From Trichoplax sp. H2 (taxonomy: Eukaryota > Placozoa > Uniplacotomia > Trichoplacea): a DNA stretch of 64,000 nt. The stretch covers positions 472,244-536,243 of the forward strand of contig NOWV01000039.1 in NCBI GenBank assembly GCA_003344405.1, given 5' to 3'. Shown piece after piece: positions 23,956-36,500 of this stretch. The translations under genes were made by a program, and so were the position numbers. Each line of letters starts with the position of its first letter. Position 1 is the stretch's first letter. Below the pieces are notes generated by a model. It did not search any database, was not told the DNA's origin, and saw nothing but the letters and a program-made list of their open reading frames with translations.

Positions 23956-24543
23956 ATGGCCACTTCTAAAAAAGAACTTGCTTTTGATAAAGAAGCAAAT
24001 AAGAACTTATCAAAGACTAAGGCAGAGTTAACTGGAATTAACAAGAATAAAGGAGAGGAAATACGCTTGAGAAGGAATTTAGATGTTCTTGAAAAAGAAA
24101 AACGCGCCAATTTTAGCATTAGTAAATCACAGGAACTAGCTATGAAAACAAAATTAGAAAAATTTAAAAAATTAAAAAACAAGATATCTAACAAGACTGC
24201 CTCTCCGGAATCAGACAGTGATGAGGATATCGAGATGCTACCAAATTATGGTGAACGGAGAAGATCAACTGTTTCCACAAGACCCAGTTCTGCAATCTAT
24301 GGCAATAACGTAATTATGCCTTCTACTAGTGCTGGACAAGTAAAGGACGCTAAATATGATATGTATGGTAGAAGGAATACTTGTACTTCATTGGGCATTA
24401 AACCCGACAAGCTCAAAGAATTAGCTGGTAGAACTTCTGGTAGTTCTAGTAGAGAGCAATCACCGAGTAGATACAGACCGTCATCTGGGTCTGGTATGAA
24501 GAGATCGGTAACTGATACAAGAATTGGTAAACTTGATGATTAA
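23956..24543 (+). CDS. Uncharacterised basic Ser-rich protein, single exon, 195 aa
   Basis: An uninterrupted frame from ATG 23956 (MATSKKELAFDKEAN) to TAA 24541-24543. The first ~85 residues are Lys/Glu-rich and probably helical or coiled coil. An acidic patch follows (SPESDSDEDIEML, near residues 87-99), then a Ser/Arg-rich tail with several RRxS/T and SP sites that look phosphorylatable, ending GKLDD. No signal peptide, membrane segment or Cys cluster is visible. The frame is open further upstream without an ATG, so an upstream non-coding or short coding exon is possible. I do not recognise the family and assign no function. The antisense frame is shorter and lacks support. Confidence 0.6.
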   Translation: MATSKKELAFDKEANKNLSKTKAELTGINKNKGEEIRLRRNLDVLEKEKRANFSISKSQELAMKTKLEKFKKLKNKISNKTASPESDSDEDIEMLPNYGERRRSTVSTRPSSAIYGNNVIMPSTSAGQVKDAKYDMYGRRNTCTSLGIKPDKLKELAGRTSGSSSREQSPSRYRPSSGSGMKRSVTDTRIGKLDD

Positions 24544-25966
24544 CATGTTAATCCCTGCCGTTATTCCAGAGAAATTATCGCTGGTGGGAAGTTTACTAAG
24601 AAGTAACACATAATATACTCTGCTAGCTGGTTGATTAGTTGGATGAAAATACTTAAATTTCGTAGGTTATTCTGCATTTTATCCATAATACTGCAGATAC
24701 ACAGTATCCATTTACTGGTGTCAAACATACAGATATTCATCAAAGTGAGCTAAAAAAAATTCTGAAGTTCACTTTGACAGGGTTATTTGAATATAAACAT
24801 GATATACAACTTTCTTAGTCTAAGAAGATATGATTTATCGTATGCATTATATTCTAGCGGCTTGATAGTGTCTGTAAATTATTTGCATTCTCGGTCTAGT
24901 TATTCTATTATTTTATGAATAACATTTAGACTGTTGTATTGTTAAATCAGCGTAGTAATTCGGTCATGTACAGCATATGTAATGAAATGTGAGTTTAAAA
25001 TTGCATTTCTTGAGACTTCAGCAGACATACAAAGGTGTTTAATTATTATTGGATAATTATAATTTATAACATTTCAAATTCGTCATTAGCGATAGGCCTG
25101 AATGGGATCTAGATGTGCTATTTGATCCTTTAAAGTGAAATTCAAACCATTTCAAATTATTTTCTATATAGATACTGTATTGATTATCAAACATTGCAGG
25201 TCTATCGTGCTGGCCATATAATTTTTTTTAACCGAGCAGCTATAGAAATTCAATTATATATTTAGCGAGTAAAACAGCATACTCAAAACTGTTAATGTTT
25301 AGAGCCAATAGTGCATTTTAACTCAATCTTATGTTAACAGAGAGTGGGATATTAATCCAGTAAAGAGCTTTACATCCTAAAAAAGCGCAGAAATACTGAA
25401 ACCATCATAATCTGATCGATTGTTTATTGTACAGTGTTTGCTAATATGTGATGGCTACAAAAAACGGATTTGCGTCCCTTGGCTATCATCACAATCGGAT
25501 GTTTTTATCTCTAATGTCACAAGAGTGATATTATTACCATGAGGGATTAATTTACTTATTACTTTGGTAATAAGATGCAGATTCTTTATTGAATTGAATT
25601 ACTTCAAATTTAACTTAGCGGATCAAGAGATGTTATGGAGTTGGTGTCAATACTGATGATTATTTCAGGACCAATAAAAAACATTCAAAATTTTTAGGAT
25701 TAAATATTGAAAGGTTTCTTTATTTTTGAACAGACAGCATTCTTATCGATTAATACATTATTAAGATTTGGAAAGACATTGTTGTAGTATACACATAATA
25801 CATACAAAAACAGTATTCATTGTCACATTACCAATGCCTAATTTAACTAGCATAACTTACAGATAAAAAGTAATGCAATGAAGTTGAACACAGCATAACG
25901 TATAACTTTAACATTACATTAAATTACGAAAAGGTCAACCTAGAAAGAAGAAGCTCAATAATGCAT
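24544..25966. other. Intergenic region, nothing recognised
   Basis: About 1.4 kb of AT-rich sequence between the single-exon gene and the PSMB7 stop codon. It must include their 3' UTRs. No exon, repeat array or RNA gene was seen. Confidence 0.5.
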
Positions 25967-28192
25967 TTAAGACGTATCCATGGCCTCTACTCTCGTTGTC
26001 ACGTCTACGTTTGATAATGTCAGTTGTTTTTCTCCAAGAACACCTACAAAGAGAATTTGTTGATAGCAGTTGTTACGCACAGATGTGATTAAAATTCTAA
26101 ATACTCAGTTCATGTATACGAACCTGTAGTTCCTCTCTTATAACGATATTTTCCTTGCCTATACACATTAAAAATATTCCCAATTATTTATAACAATTCA
26201 AAAACCCATTCAACTGAAAGTATTACTTTAAGCATACCTGACGCCTTTTATGTTTGCTTCATCAAACGGGCGAATATAATCGGTCCCGTCTTTTGTTATT
26301 ACGCAGAGATCAACATTACTTCCCGAACCCTATTGATAATTTAGAAACATACAATTTGCATCAAACTTGGTAGCAGAAGTCAATCCATCCAGTGAATATC
26401 GTAAATTAAAAATTACCAAATCATTAAAAATTCCAGCTGCAATTGCATCCCTAACTAGCTGCTTTGCTTCGTCTAACTGTTCAACATACTTTATGTTAGT
26501 ATTGCAAAGACGTCGTTAGCGGAAAATAGTAGGACTCTATTACCTCCATATTAACATGGTATCTATCTTCGAACACTGCCATAGCAGCAAGAGATCCAGA
26601 ACCTAGCAAAATAAATTTAAATTCCCAAATCAACGTTCAAATAGTTGAAAGGTTTTCAATTTCTTGAATTAGCATCATTAATAAACTAACCCATAGTTAC
26701 GTAAGGCAGTTTATCACTACTACCACGAGCATGAACTGTATACAAATGCGGGCCTGTAGAATCAACGCCACCAAGAACTAGGTAGGCACCAACATAACCT
26801 TGATATCTATGTCGATTATATAAGAAAAGCGATGACTGACCATGTTCATGAGAAGTGATATAATCATACGATGAAATAGAATATTGTTGCAGACTATGTA
26901 AATCATCCCAAATTTGTAAATTCTTAAATCATTGCCAGCTATACCTAAACAACATTTGCTTCAGCATCGTCAAAGCCGCTACAACACGAGGCTGGAGGAT
27001 AAAGAATATAAGTAAACGTTATAGTTAACGTGAATTAGAAATAAATATCTATAACCAAGTGATCATTTTAGTGTGCCTGCAGGGAACCGTTTGATTAGGT
27101 AAGTAATACAAATTCCACGTTCAGACTTACTTTTCTTTCGGTCGTTAGGCTGTGTAGTTCAATCTTAGACGAGATCAAACGTGTGACATACTCAGTATCA
27201 GCTGCAGTACCTGCGCCACAGCAGCTAGGTAATGAAACAGAAATCAGATTACTTATCTCAAATTATATGGTAAATAGTCAATGGTTCAAGTCATTAGCAT
27301 CTTGTGTAAGAGGGTACTTACTACATGTTTGGTGAAATATAGTGGATTTTGCTGCAGTTTTTGTCAGCAATAAATGTTCCCTGTTAATATAAACATGATT
27401 AACCGTTACAAATGTACATCGAGTCATCTCATGAGCCATCCAATTATTACTGGTAATCCAAAAGGTGTGGATATTCCACTAGCGAATAGAGAAACAACTT
27501 ACTTCACTTGCTCTCGTATCCGCTCCAAGGATAATCCCATCCTAATCCATGTGAAGGAAAAAAAAGACATGTAGTGGTTGTATTAACCTGTCTATATTGT
27601 CCGGTATCATACTCAAGAAAATCATATTCACTGTTCTATATCAGTAATAAGCTAAAAGATAGAATTCCACCCCAATCGGAGACAGCTACTTTGTACTGAT
27701 AGAATAGGCTTTTACAGTACGTTCACTCGTACCGCAGACTGTATAGTACAGTTGTCCAGTACGACAATATACAGTAAGCAACCTCATTGCTGTATGTGAT
27801 TATTACTGTAGTCTTGACTTCTTGCATTGGATATCTAAATGGAATTGATCGCCTTGATTACCTTGAATACAATCCCAGCAATTGTTGTACCGGTTTTTCT
27901 AGCTTTAGCGGCTTGAATGCCCTTTTTAGCGAACATTTCATTGCTATATCCAGTCCATCATTATAGAGAAAAGACAAATTGAAACGTCATCATTGCTCAA
28001 GTCATTTTGTAATACACAAGATATGAGCCCAAGGCGTACTTTTTTATAGCTAAATTCATGCATAAATCAATTGTAATATGTAGACTGTTTCTTTAATCAT
28101 CGAATAGCACGTTTATTCTACCCTAACATTTACCGATTAACATTGTCGAAGGAAAATCCTCCTTGCGGAGAATCGAGTTCAATGGACGCCAT
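25967..28192 (-). CDS. PSMB7: 20S proteasome subunit beta type-7 (beta2, trypsin-like)
   Basis: Twelve complement exons: 28134-28192, 27862-27943, 27503-27541, 27322-27380, 27131-27224, 26945-26991, 26691-26806, 26544-26602, 26417-26476, 26238-26329, 26124-26158, 25967-26043; 819 nt, 272 aa (human 277). The propeptide is about 38 residues, and cleavage at KTG/TTIAG would expose catalytic Thr (residue 39 of the precursor). In mature numbering the catalytic partners fall where expected: Asp17 in LGADTRAS and Lys33 in DKNCSKIH. Other matches are [64 protein letters not shown], and the C-terminus AMDTS. It forms the beta2 site that cuts after basic residues in the 26S proteasome. Start ATG 28192 is followed by the family motif GGFSFDN. 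The pentamer island begins about 40 bp upstream of this ATG. Confidence 0.96.
27713..27780. repeat. TACAG/CTGTA pentamer cluster inside PSMB7 intron 2
   Basis: A short run of ACAGTAC, AGTACAG, CAGTACG and TACAGTA words within the intron between PSMB7 exons 2 and 3. It is smaller than the promoter-adjacent clusters. Confidence 0.5.
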
Positions 28193-28229
28193 TGGTTTTT
28201 CACGGATTCTTCAACGTGAAATTGAGCAA

Positions 28230-28720
28230 GCGCAAACAGTACAATATGTACCGCTGTGGTGTACTGTCCATAGTACAGTACAGTACAAACTGGTTTACAG
28301 TACTGTACTGTGTACTGTACTGACCGTAGTTTACTGTAGAGGTAAAAGAAACAAAAGATAAAACCCCTACAGTACAGTATTTTATTGTACTGTACTGTAC
28401 TGTATAGTACAGTATGAGAAAATGAACGCAGAATGATGAAAGAAAGGAAAATGATTGTACTGTAACTCGGAGACTGCGCTGTACTGCACTGAATCTAGTC
28501 CTGGACTGGACCGGACCAGACCAGACCATGCAGACCTCTAACCGCCGTACAGTACATAATACTACTGTACATACTGTACACTCAGTGTACAGTACTGTAG
28601 CTGTGTAGCAGTCCTCATGATTCGGTCCAGTTCAGTCCAATTACTAAGGGGACAGCGAACTGTACTGCTACTGTATGTACCGTATCATCATGGACTACTA
28701 AAAGAAGACCGTACCGCATA
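28230..28720. repeat. Pentamer (TACAG/CTGTA) island upstream of PSMB7
   Basis: Dense copies of TACAG and its complement CTGTA, partly in tandem (about 28271-28324 and 28368-28413), in both orientations, so long hairpins are possible. The island also holds a GGACTGGACCGGACC-type run near 28502-28517. It begins about 40 bp upstream of the PSMB7 start codon. The function is unknown; proximity to the start suggests promoter DNA or a preferred expansion site. Confidence 0.7.
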
Positions 28721-28729
28721 TAATTGAAT

Positions 28730-29530
28730 TTTGCAATAAGAAATCGAGGAGAACCGAGAGGTCCATGTCTGCGATTAGTCCATGCACTTTTTGGGGAATT
28801 CAGTAGTCTGTAATATGAGCCTTTCGGAGTAAATCGAGTGATGCATGTCCGTGATTAGTCCGTGCACTTTCCGCCTGCTTTGTACTTTTTAAATTTAGTA
28901 GTCTGAGATATGAACTATAGAAGAAATCGAAGAGAACCAAGAGGTCCATGTCTGCGATTATTAGTCCATGCACTTTTTTTGTTGAATTAAGTAGTCTGCA
29001 ATATGAGCCATTAGGAGAAAATCGAGTGATGCATGTCCGTGATTAGTCCGTGCACTTTCCGCCTGCTTTGTACTTTTTAAATTTAGTAGTCTGAGATATG
29101 AACTATAGAAGAAATCCAAGAGGTCCATGTCTGCGATTAAGTCCATGCACTTTTTTTGTTGAATTAAGTAGTCTGCAATATGAGCCATTAGGAGAAAATC
29201 GAGTGATGCATGTCCGTGATTAGTCCGTGCACTTTCCGCCTGCTTTGTACTTTTTAAATTTAGTAGTCTGGGATATGAACCACTAGAAGAAAACGAAGAG
29301 AACCAAGAGGTCCATGTCTGCGATTAGTCCATGCACTTTTTTTGTTGAATTAAGTAGTCTGCAATATGAGCCATTCGGAGTAAATCGAGTGATGCATGTC
29401 CGTGATTAGTCCGTGCACTTTCCGCCTGCTTTGTACTTTTTAAATTTAGTAGTCTGGGATATGAACCACTAGAAGAAAACGTAGTGGTTCATGTCCGCGA
29501 TGAGTTTATGCACTTTCTGGCTGCACTGTA
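28730..29530. repeat. Higher-order satellite: ~90-bp A/B monomers in ~185-bp dimers
   Basis: The block GAGGTCCATGTCTGCGATTA recurs near 28758, 28941, 29118 and 29306, a period of about 178-188 bp. Between these copies lies a related half-unit with GATGCATGTCCGTGATTAGT. Each half-unit ends in AGTAGTCTG. plus a short AT-rich spacer. So two ~90-bp monomer types alternate, giving a dimeric repeat of four copies and a decayed end near 29480-29530. Translated frames through it are repeats of the same peptide and not genes. Confidence 0.8.
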
Positions 29531-31319
29531 CTTTGATTGAAAATCAACCCCAACTTTTGACTACAATACACCGTCGAGGGCATAAAATGTCCCTGATAAA
29601 AGCCGGAAGATTTTAAGGGTGGGGGTGTTAGGACGAAAGAGAAGATGAGGAAAAGAACCTAGTATGGCAGTAAGGCAGAGATAGAATAAAGGTCAAGATT
29701 AATGGGAATCGATTCTTGTCAATGATATCGTTTGTTGTACTTTGTTTCTTTCGGGTACGACCGTTGATCAGGAATACCAGTATAATTATCCGGGAAATTT
29801 TCTGTATTGTCAATAGCTCTGATCAATATTCGGATTCGCCATGAACGCTGGTTCTGATAGTTCTGAAAGAACTATCAATAAGATTGATCGGCCAATTTTA
29901 AGAACGATCCATCATGATTGCTGGACCAGTATTTCTAATCACAGGCACTCTACGAGTAAACACTCTTGATCAAGAAGATGAATAGTATATGGGGAAATTT
30001 TCTGCATTATTAATAGTTCTGATCAGGTTGAGACTCGTATCATACATACTGGTTCTGATAGTAATTCTTTCAGAAATGCCAATAGGATTGACCGGCCATG
30101 ATTGCTTGATCATCTCGGGCTAGATCCAAATCACCATCATGGCCGTGACTGACTGATCAATTCTGAGATGATCAAGAAATCAAAATAGTAGGACGGTTAA
30201 TCTTTGGGAATCCCTGAAATTCTGGGCTATTATGATCCGGTCATTCCTTGCAAATACTTATTAATCATCATCAAAGCAATATATTCGATATTGTTGTTAT
30301 TGTTATGTATGAACTTACTTGAGCTAATACAATCAACCTTATGTAAGGTTCGGGTTACTCCAGATTAGTCACTGACGCAAAGAACTGAGAATACGCAAAG
30401 CTCTAAAAATTGTAATTACTACCACTAATTGATTTATTGATTGAAAATATCTTTGATGTTGCCATCTTGCTTTAATGACCTATTATCCTACAGTTTTGAT
30501 TGTAGAATGCTCATTAACGCTTCTTAAATGACTACTGACCGCGTGCAACTTATAGATTTTGGATAAGGCTATAGTAAAGATTACCAATTTAAGCGTAAAA
30601 CTATGCTTTATTTTAAGAAATGTTAGAATATCAAGACGTGCAGTTAGATATGGCACTTTCATGCGAAGGAAAACCAGACGAAGACTGCCCGCATTGGAAT
30701 CGTACTGTTTAGCTTTATGTATGTTGTTCTAACGCAACAACATATTGAGAACAAGAACTAGGACGATGGATTATTCCCTTCCACCGGTAGTTTACCATCT
30801 ATTTCATATTCCTAATTTGATACCTTATAAGCCCATTTACCGCGTTTTAGATAAATAAATAAATAGGTTAACGCCGCTGACTCCTTTGTTACCATTATTA
30901 TTATCCAGCAGTTGTAATTTTACCATGAAAAGTACTCCTTGGGAAAAGCCATGGCTTACGAATCTGAAACTTAAATTTTCTCATAAAATAAGTTACTATA
31001 CCTTTATGATACTAGATAATCAAAGAAATTTATGATAGTTTTTAAGTCACTTTATTTGCTTATAATTATAATTATCCTGCCTAATGACATATTCGTAAAT
31101 TGGTAGATACAATTGTAGCTAAGGAGAAGGGAATACCCTTCGAACCAAATAAATTAACACCGTTATTTAAAGGGGGGACTTTTAACAAAAACTGTAATAA
31201 AAAATATAAGCCGATTCACTTTAATATAACCAGCGAAAATAAAAGGTAAAGCTTGTTGCGGTCATTACAGGTAATCTCGATTTGAACTATAGCCAAAACT
31301 TACGTATTACTGATTAATA
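29531..31319. repeat. Intergenic stretch with a diverged ~200-bp direct repeat and hairpin
   Basis: Copy A (about 29787-29925) and copy B (about 29985-30115) share GGGAAATTTTCTG, AATAG.TCTGATCA, ACTGGTTCTGATAG, AATA.GATTGA.CGGCCA and CATGATTGCT blocks in order. Copy A has a perfect 9-bp stem with a 3-nt loop at 29856-29876 (GATAGTTCT/AGAACTATC); copy B has lost it. This resembles a degraded non-autonomous element or old tandem duplication. The rest, to 31319, shows nothing I can name. Confidence 0.55.
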
Positions 31320-31361
31320 TTGGATCAATTTATAGAAAATTTTTGTTTTTTTGAAATACAG

Positions 31362-31722
31362 GCTACGGAAGTGATAATAAAAATTGTGTCGAATTCTGTG
31401 TTACATCCCACCATTTTACTCTTAATAAAAAGCATGACAATGCTAGAACTTTTAGTAATGCTGCCATATATCTCGGATGTGCAGAACGAGTCCATCAAGG
31501 TGTTGTACCTAACGAATTTAGGACGTGGCTATATGGAAGAGGCGCTTGGTGTCGTGGGCAGGAGGTTAAGCCTTTGGTAGTTGACATAACCAACTAATTC
31601 AGTACTAAATCTGTCAACAATATTACTTATCCTGGATACTACAATTATGTGGATCCACGTCCCGCTTACAAACCAGGAACTATTGTAATGTATTCCTATC
31701 TTACTCTTCACGATACGTACTA
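31362..31722 (+). pseudogene. Degenerate extracellular-domain exon (sushi-like tail) with in-frame stop
   Basis: An acceptor (TTGAAATACAG) precedes an open frame encoding YGSDNKNCVEFCVTSHHF and, later, GCAERVHQGVVPNEFRTWLY. TAA interrupts at about 31594-31596. The same frame resumes with PGYYNYVDPRPAYKPGT and IVMYSYL, and ends at TAG near 31720. The second part has the spacing of a sushi/CCP module (Pro-Gly-Tyr ... Tyr-x-Pro-Gly-Thr-x-Val-x-Tyr-Ser), but the expected Cys after YS is Tyr, a one-base difference. This suggests a decayed secreted or receptor gene fragment. The neighbouring Eph-like gene is on the other strand. The family call is tentative. Confidence 0.4.
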
Positions 31723-33549
31723 GTTGTAATGAAATGTGATCGTAAGCAAAATATATTTTTGTATAGCGTATTGTGTGATATTGTTATAATCATACACTAT
31801 AAGATACGATATTAAACTAGTCAAATTGTGCGGCACATGTACGCTGTTGGTTAAGGCATTACCATTCTGCCTATCTAAATTATGTGACTATTCTAGATTG
31901 TCGGTTAATGACATTTAATGACAGTAAATGCTTGCCTAGATAAAATACAGGTTTCCTGTGATGTAATTTATAAGTTTATAGTAATCTCCAATCCTTAATT
32001 TCTTGGGAGATTTTAATACATATTAAGCAATTTAAAGAGATAAACTAGCGCTTAGTAAGGTTCTATTTGCGATATTTTCATTTGTTGTCATCTTCCGATT
32101 GGACGACTAGTTCTAACCTACTTTATTCTTGTGTAATTTTAAACGAATATAAAAGCTGTGTTGGTGCAATAATAAAGTATTGACTAATATACCCAAATGT
32201 GGTACTAATTTGTTATGAGCCCCTCAAGTTAGTTTAACTTTCACGTTAAATTGCAGATATATATTGTCATATATCGTACAGTTAAAAGTATACTAGTATC
32301 ATCTAGAGGTAAGTAAGAAATTTTTGATTAGACAGTACAGTATGTCTTCTCTCATGGAAGATATATCCATTGATTAACATTTTTTGGTTTCAATTTATAT
32401 CATATTCTTTTATCATAATCCCATGCTACTATCTATAAAACATGTAAGGTATTGATCTACAATCAACTTATTATAGATTCATAATATGAAGCGGGCACAA
32501 ATTTCCTCTATACAGATAGATGTATCGCTGTATCTACGGCGGTTTTGTATCTTAAAGAATCAATTACAGCTGAGATTACCTGAGTTTGCTGTTGTATGCG
32601 ATTTAACTCTGAATAGTATCATGGTTAAATGTTCGTAACCTAGACAGTTACTAATTCATAGAATAAGTTCGATCGCTTTTCTGTTATTATAGTTATAAAA
32701 TGTTGTCATTATAATTTAGCTAATCATAATTTCAAGCAAGCTCCAACATACGGGAATTCAAGGAAATTCGTAATGATGTTGTTTGATGTCATTCTTCACT
32801 CCTATCATAACTCATAATTCGTTCAAATACAACAATTTTGCAAATCACCATCAATATAACTTCATCGATTATAATTTGCCAAAATTATGTTATTCTGTAT
32901 TTATATACGTAAAGTAAATATAATAGTGCACTAATGCATTTGCTAAAGATAAATTTAATAGAGAGAAAAGCTTTCAATGGAAAAGATAAATAGTTGATTT
33001 ACTAAAACGAAGGATGACAGTATTTAAATGAGTTATTTCTATAAATTCAGAAATCAATTAGAATGACTACTGAAATCATCATATCTCTTAGTATATATTT
33101 CTTTAATAGGATAGTAACTCAGCGATTCGATAAATTCCTGAGAATTCACTAAAGATATTGTGCTTCTGCCCTTAACTGCCTCATAATCTATGCTCAAGAT
33201 AGGAATACGACTTGTATCTATTTATCTAACCTTTTCCAAATATTTTATTTGCTTGACAATATTTAAAAAATTGCTTTAGAGAAGGATTTTAATTGATGTG
33301 AACATTGCACATATATCAGCAACCCTATCGCTAAATCAAACTTAAATAAATTAAAGTTTATTCTTACAGAAACCTTTCCAAAATAAGACCGGCATACTAT
33401 GACCTTGAGTTAATTGCAATACAAATTGGTTATACGTATAGTATAAGTATCTCTAATACAATAGTTCTTATCTTAATCTGCCAATATATCCGCCTATAAT
33501 TCCCTCTCCAGAACAGCGATTAATAAATGTAGTAGAAAACAAAGTAGAA
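31723..33549. other. Intergenic region, nothing recognised
   Basis: About 1.8 kb of AT-rich DNA downstream of the Eph-like gene. I looked here on the complement for tyrosine kinase exons (HRDLAARN, DFG, and APE-type motifs) and saw none. Confidence 0.45.
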
Positions 33550-36500
33550 TTAAACAGATTGTACAGCGTTTTTCCTAGATTTCAGTGGAGCGCATCTGAC
33601 TATATAGATAGTGTGATGACTTACCGCCAAATATTCTCCGCTGTATAAAAACGATAACAATATTAATTAATTTACATGTATTAATACGTTAGCTAACGAA
33701 TGGCATTAGCTGTCGATTTTAGACTCTGTACTAGAAAATTATTGAAACTATTTACTAAATAAAATAATTCACCAGCTTTCCCCTTACCCAATTTATATTT
33801 CCGCACCAAGTAGAATGACGATGGCGTGACCGGTAAGTGGTTGTTTTTGATTTATATTGACCATAAACAGTACTAATTCCACGATTAAATAAAATGAATT
33901 ATAAACAAGAAATGGAAGAATTCTCATTGGTTATATGGCTAGAATTATGCTTCAATAGCTTTGATTAACTATTTTACTTATTTAATACGGCCAATTTACT
34001 CGCAATGATAACCGTACACTTGCGCACGTAGAAATACTCACTGCAATATAGAAAATACCAATAGCGTGAACGCTACGCCAATAGCAATTGCTGGCAAAGT
34101 CCATGATGGATGCAATGGTACAACTTGATTTCCATGCCCTATAAATAGTACCAAGGAGAAAATTTAAATACGAGTCCTATACAGTAATGCATATAAACTG
34201 CTTTAATGTACAGTACAAATATACGTATATACGAATATAATATACTGCGTATGATGCTTACTGCATTTCGCGGATGCTCAACATCAATTCAGCTGATAAT
34301 CAATCATTATTACTAATATTGTTACTAACTGAGGCTATAAAATATTCAATCGATTAATACAGTGGTTAGGGGAATAAGCCTACATTCAAAGACAATCGGT
34401 TGACTTTGGGGACCATAAATGCCTGCATCAGTCTTAGCTTGCATCTATATGTGTTGTAGGATAAAGGATTCTTTAGATCGATTGAAACGCAATGATGGAT
34501 ACAGAATGAAGAAGCAAAGACACACCTGTAGTATGTAAACATCCACTTTCGGGTTTGACTCCATGGAAGCATTAAATTCAAGCGTACCACCAGGTAATAT
34601 ATATTGATAGGTATATGGTCGGTCATCGTTGCTTAAAGAATTGCCGACTTTCTTACGAAACATTGTATAGTTTAATATCTTATCTTTTACACAATCGATA
34701 GCCATGTTATTGCAGTATTTTAATGCCATCGTAAGATTAGCTAGCATAATTGGATGGATCATTATTCGATATCCGGTAATAACACCTCTTGTATGTTTTG
34801 GTGGTTCCCATCTTACATGAACACCAAAGGCTTTATCTATTTTGACCGATATTCGTTGAGGAGGATCCGCAGGAACTAAAATTCGCGAAAGTATACAATT
34901 AATTATTTATAAAGATCATTAATAAGACTTTCATATTTTGGAAAAGTGTGATTATTTTTAGATTTGAGATTATATATAATTGTCATACTTCCAGGAGACG
35001 TTCGAATTTGCCTGATTGTACAAGAAGCTTTCTTTAATGCCATCTGATGTCCATCGTTGTTGTTAATTAGCAGCACAGGAATAACATCGATACGATAAAT
35101 AGTGTAGGCTTGCACTTTTGTAAATATAATTCTGTATTGTTTTGTTATATTGCCGTGCTTTTGGACAACAGTTTGACTATGTGGTATTTCATTTTTATTT
35201 TTTACTGCTTCGAGTGAAGTAAAGGAGACATTGTATTTTATAGCAGCAGTGTTTTCGATATGAAGTCCATTAAATTCTATTTCAACCGTATTCATCGTTA
35301 CACGAATATGGTTTATTTCACATTCGGGTATGCCTTTTGTAAATAGAAATTGGAATAATACATAAGGTGAGTTTATGATAGCTTCTTCATCCTCTACAAA
35401 AATTTTTTATATGAAATTCGTCCGTAATAATAGAAGATCGTCCCATCAATAGGTTAAAATTCGATCCAACCAAATGGATGTTCTTTAGATTTAATATAGC
35501 ACTTCATAAAATTATTTCACTTACGGATGCATTTATCGCTTCTAGCGATACTATCATAACCACAGTAGCAGTGGGTAGTAAAATTAAGAAAATTCTGCAT
35601 TCCAGTTGGGCACCTGGCACATTTATTATTTGAAACACTTGTCTTGTAATAGTTGAGCCGGCATTCTATATTACACAATTCAGATGAAAATATAAGACAG
35701 ATAGAGATCGAAAACTATAATTACGACTATTATATTTTTGGACATACGCTGACAGATATTATTTTGCAGCTCATGTCCGGCTTTGCAAGCACAGGATTGT
35801 AAATTTTGTGGTTTACTCCATGTTCCATTTGGAAAGCAAGACATTATAGGTTGAACCTTGTCATCAACAAGTTGTGATTTACCAGTGCAACTGCCATTGC
35901 TGTAGGATACATTGGTGCCAGTCTGCTCTGTTGCAGCTGCTGGAAAATATACGTTGCCAATTTGTTTTGGATGACAAACTTTGTACCATACTTGTACATT
36001 TTGAATGATACTACATGAACCTTTCCCATCCAGAAATAGATACATTCCATTCATATTTTCTTGGACGGTTACAAATGCCGCAAATTTTCTATGTTGACCC
36101 AATAGTGATACTTTTCTTCCTTTTTGATCGGCAAGTAAGCTACTTTCCTTAGCATGAATTATTTCTTCTAGATCTAATGTGTCTCTTATGCGGCTATATA
36201 ATTCACTTTTCTAGTATTAAATGTACGAGACCAAATTTAGTTTGTATGGTATTAGTTAACGAATAAAACTAACCTATTATAAATAATGCGCGTACATCAG
36301 TTCATATATTCGCGCGTAGATACTTGTATTTTTTAGCATCAAATACAATATAGCATTATCAAAAATTGAATAATTCTACACCTGAAAACACAAAATCTTT
36401 TCTAATCTTCGATCTGAAAAGTTGCAATTTTATAAAGTACCGGTACCTAATGCAGTAGCTTACTAGAGGCTTAACTCTTAAGGCAAGTCACGTTGAAAGA

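Noticed and set aside
28143-28529. Open frames on both strands over the PSMB7 start and the pentamer island
   Set aside because: They are antisense to PSMB7 exon 1 or made of TACAG/CTGTA repeats, which are open by composition.
28961-29188. Complement frame encoding a repeated MAHIADYLIQQKK peptide
   Set aside because: It is a translation of the dimeric satellite; the peptide repeat simply mirrors the DNA repeat.
34366-34626. Complement frame overlapping Eph-like exons 5 and 6
   Set aside because: Different frame from the FN3-coding one, reads through an intron, and has no motif.
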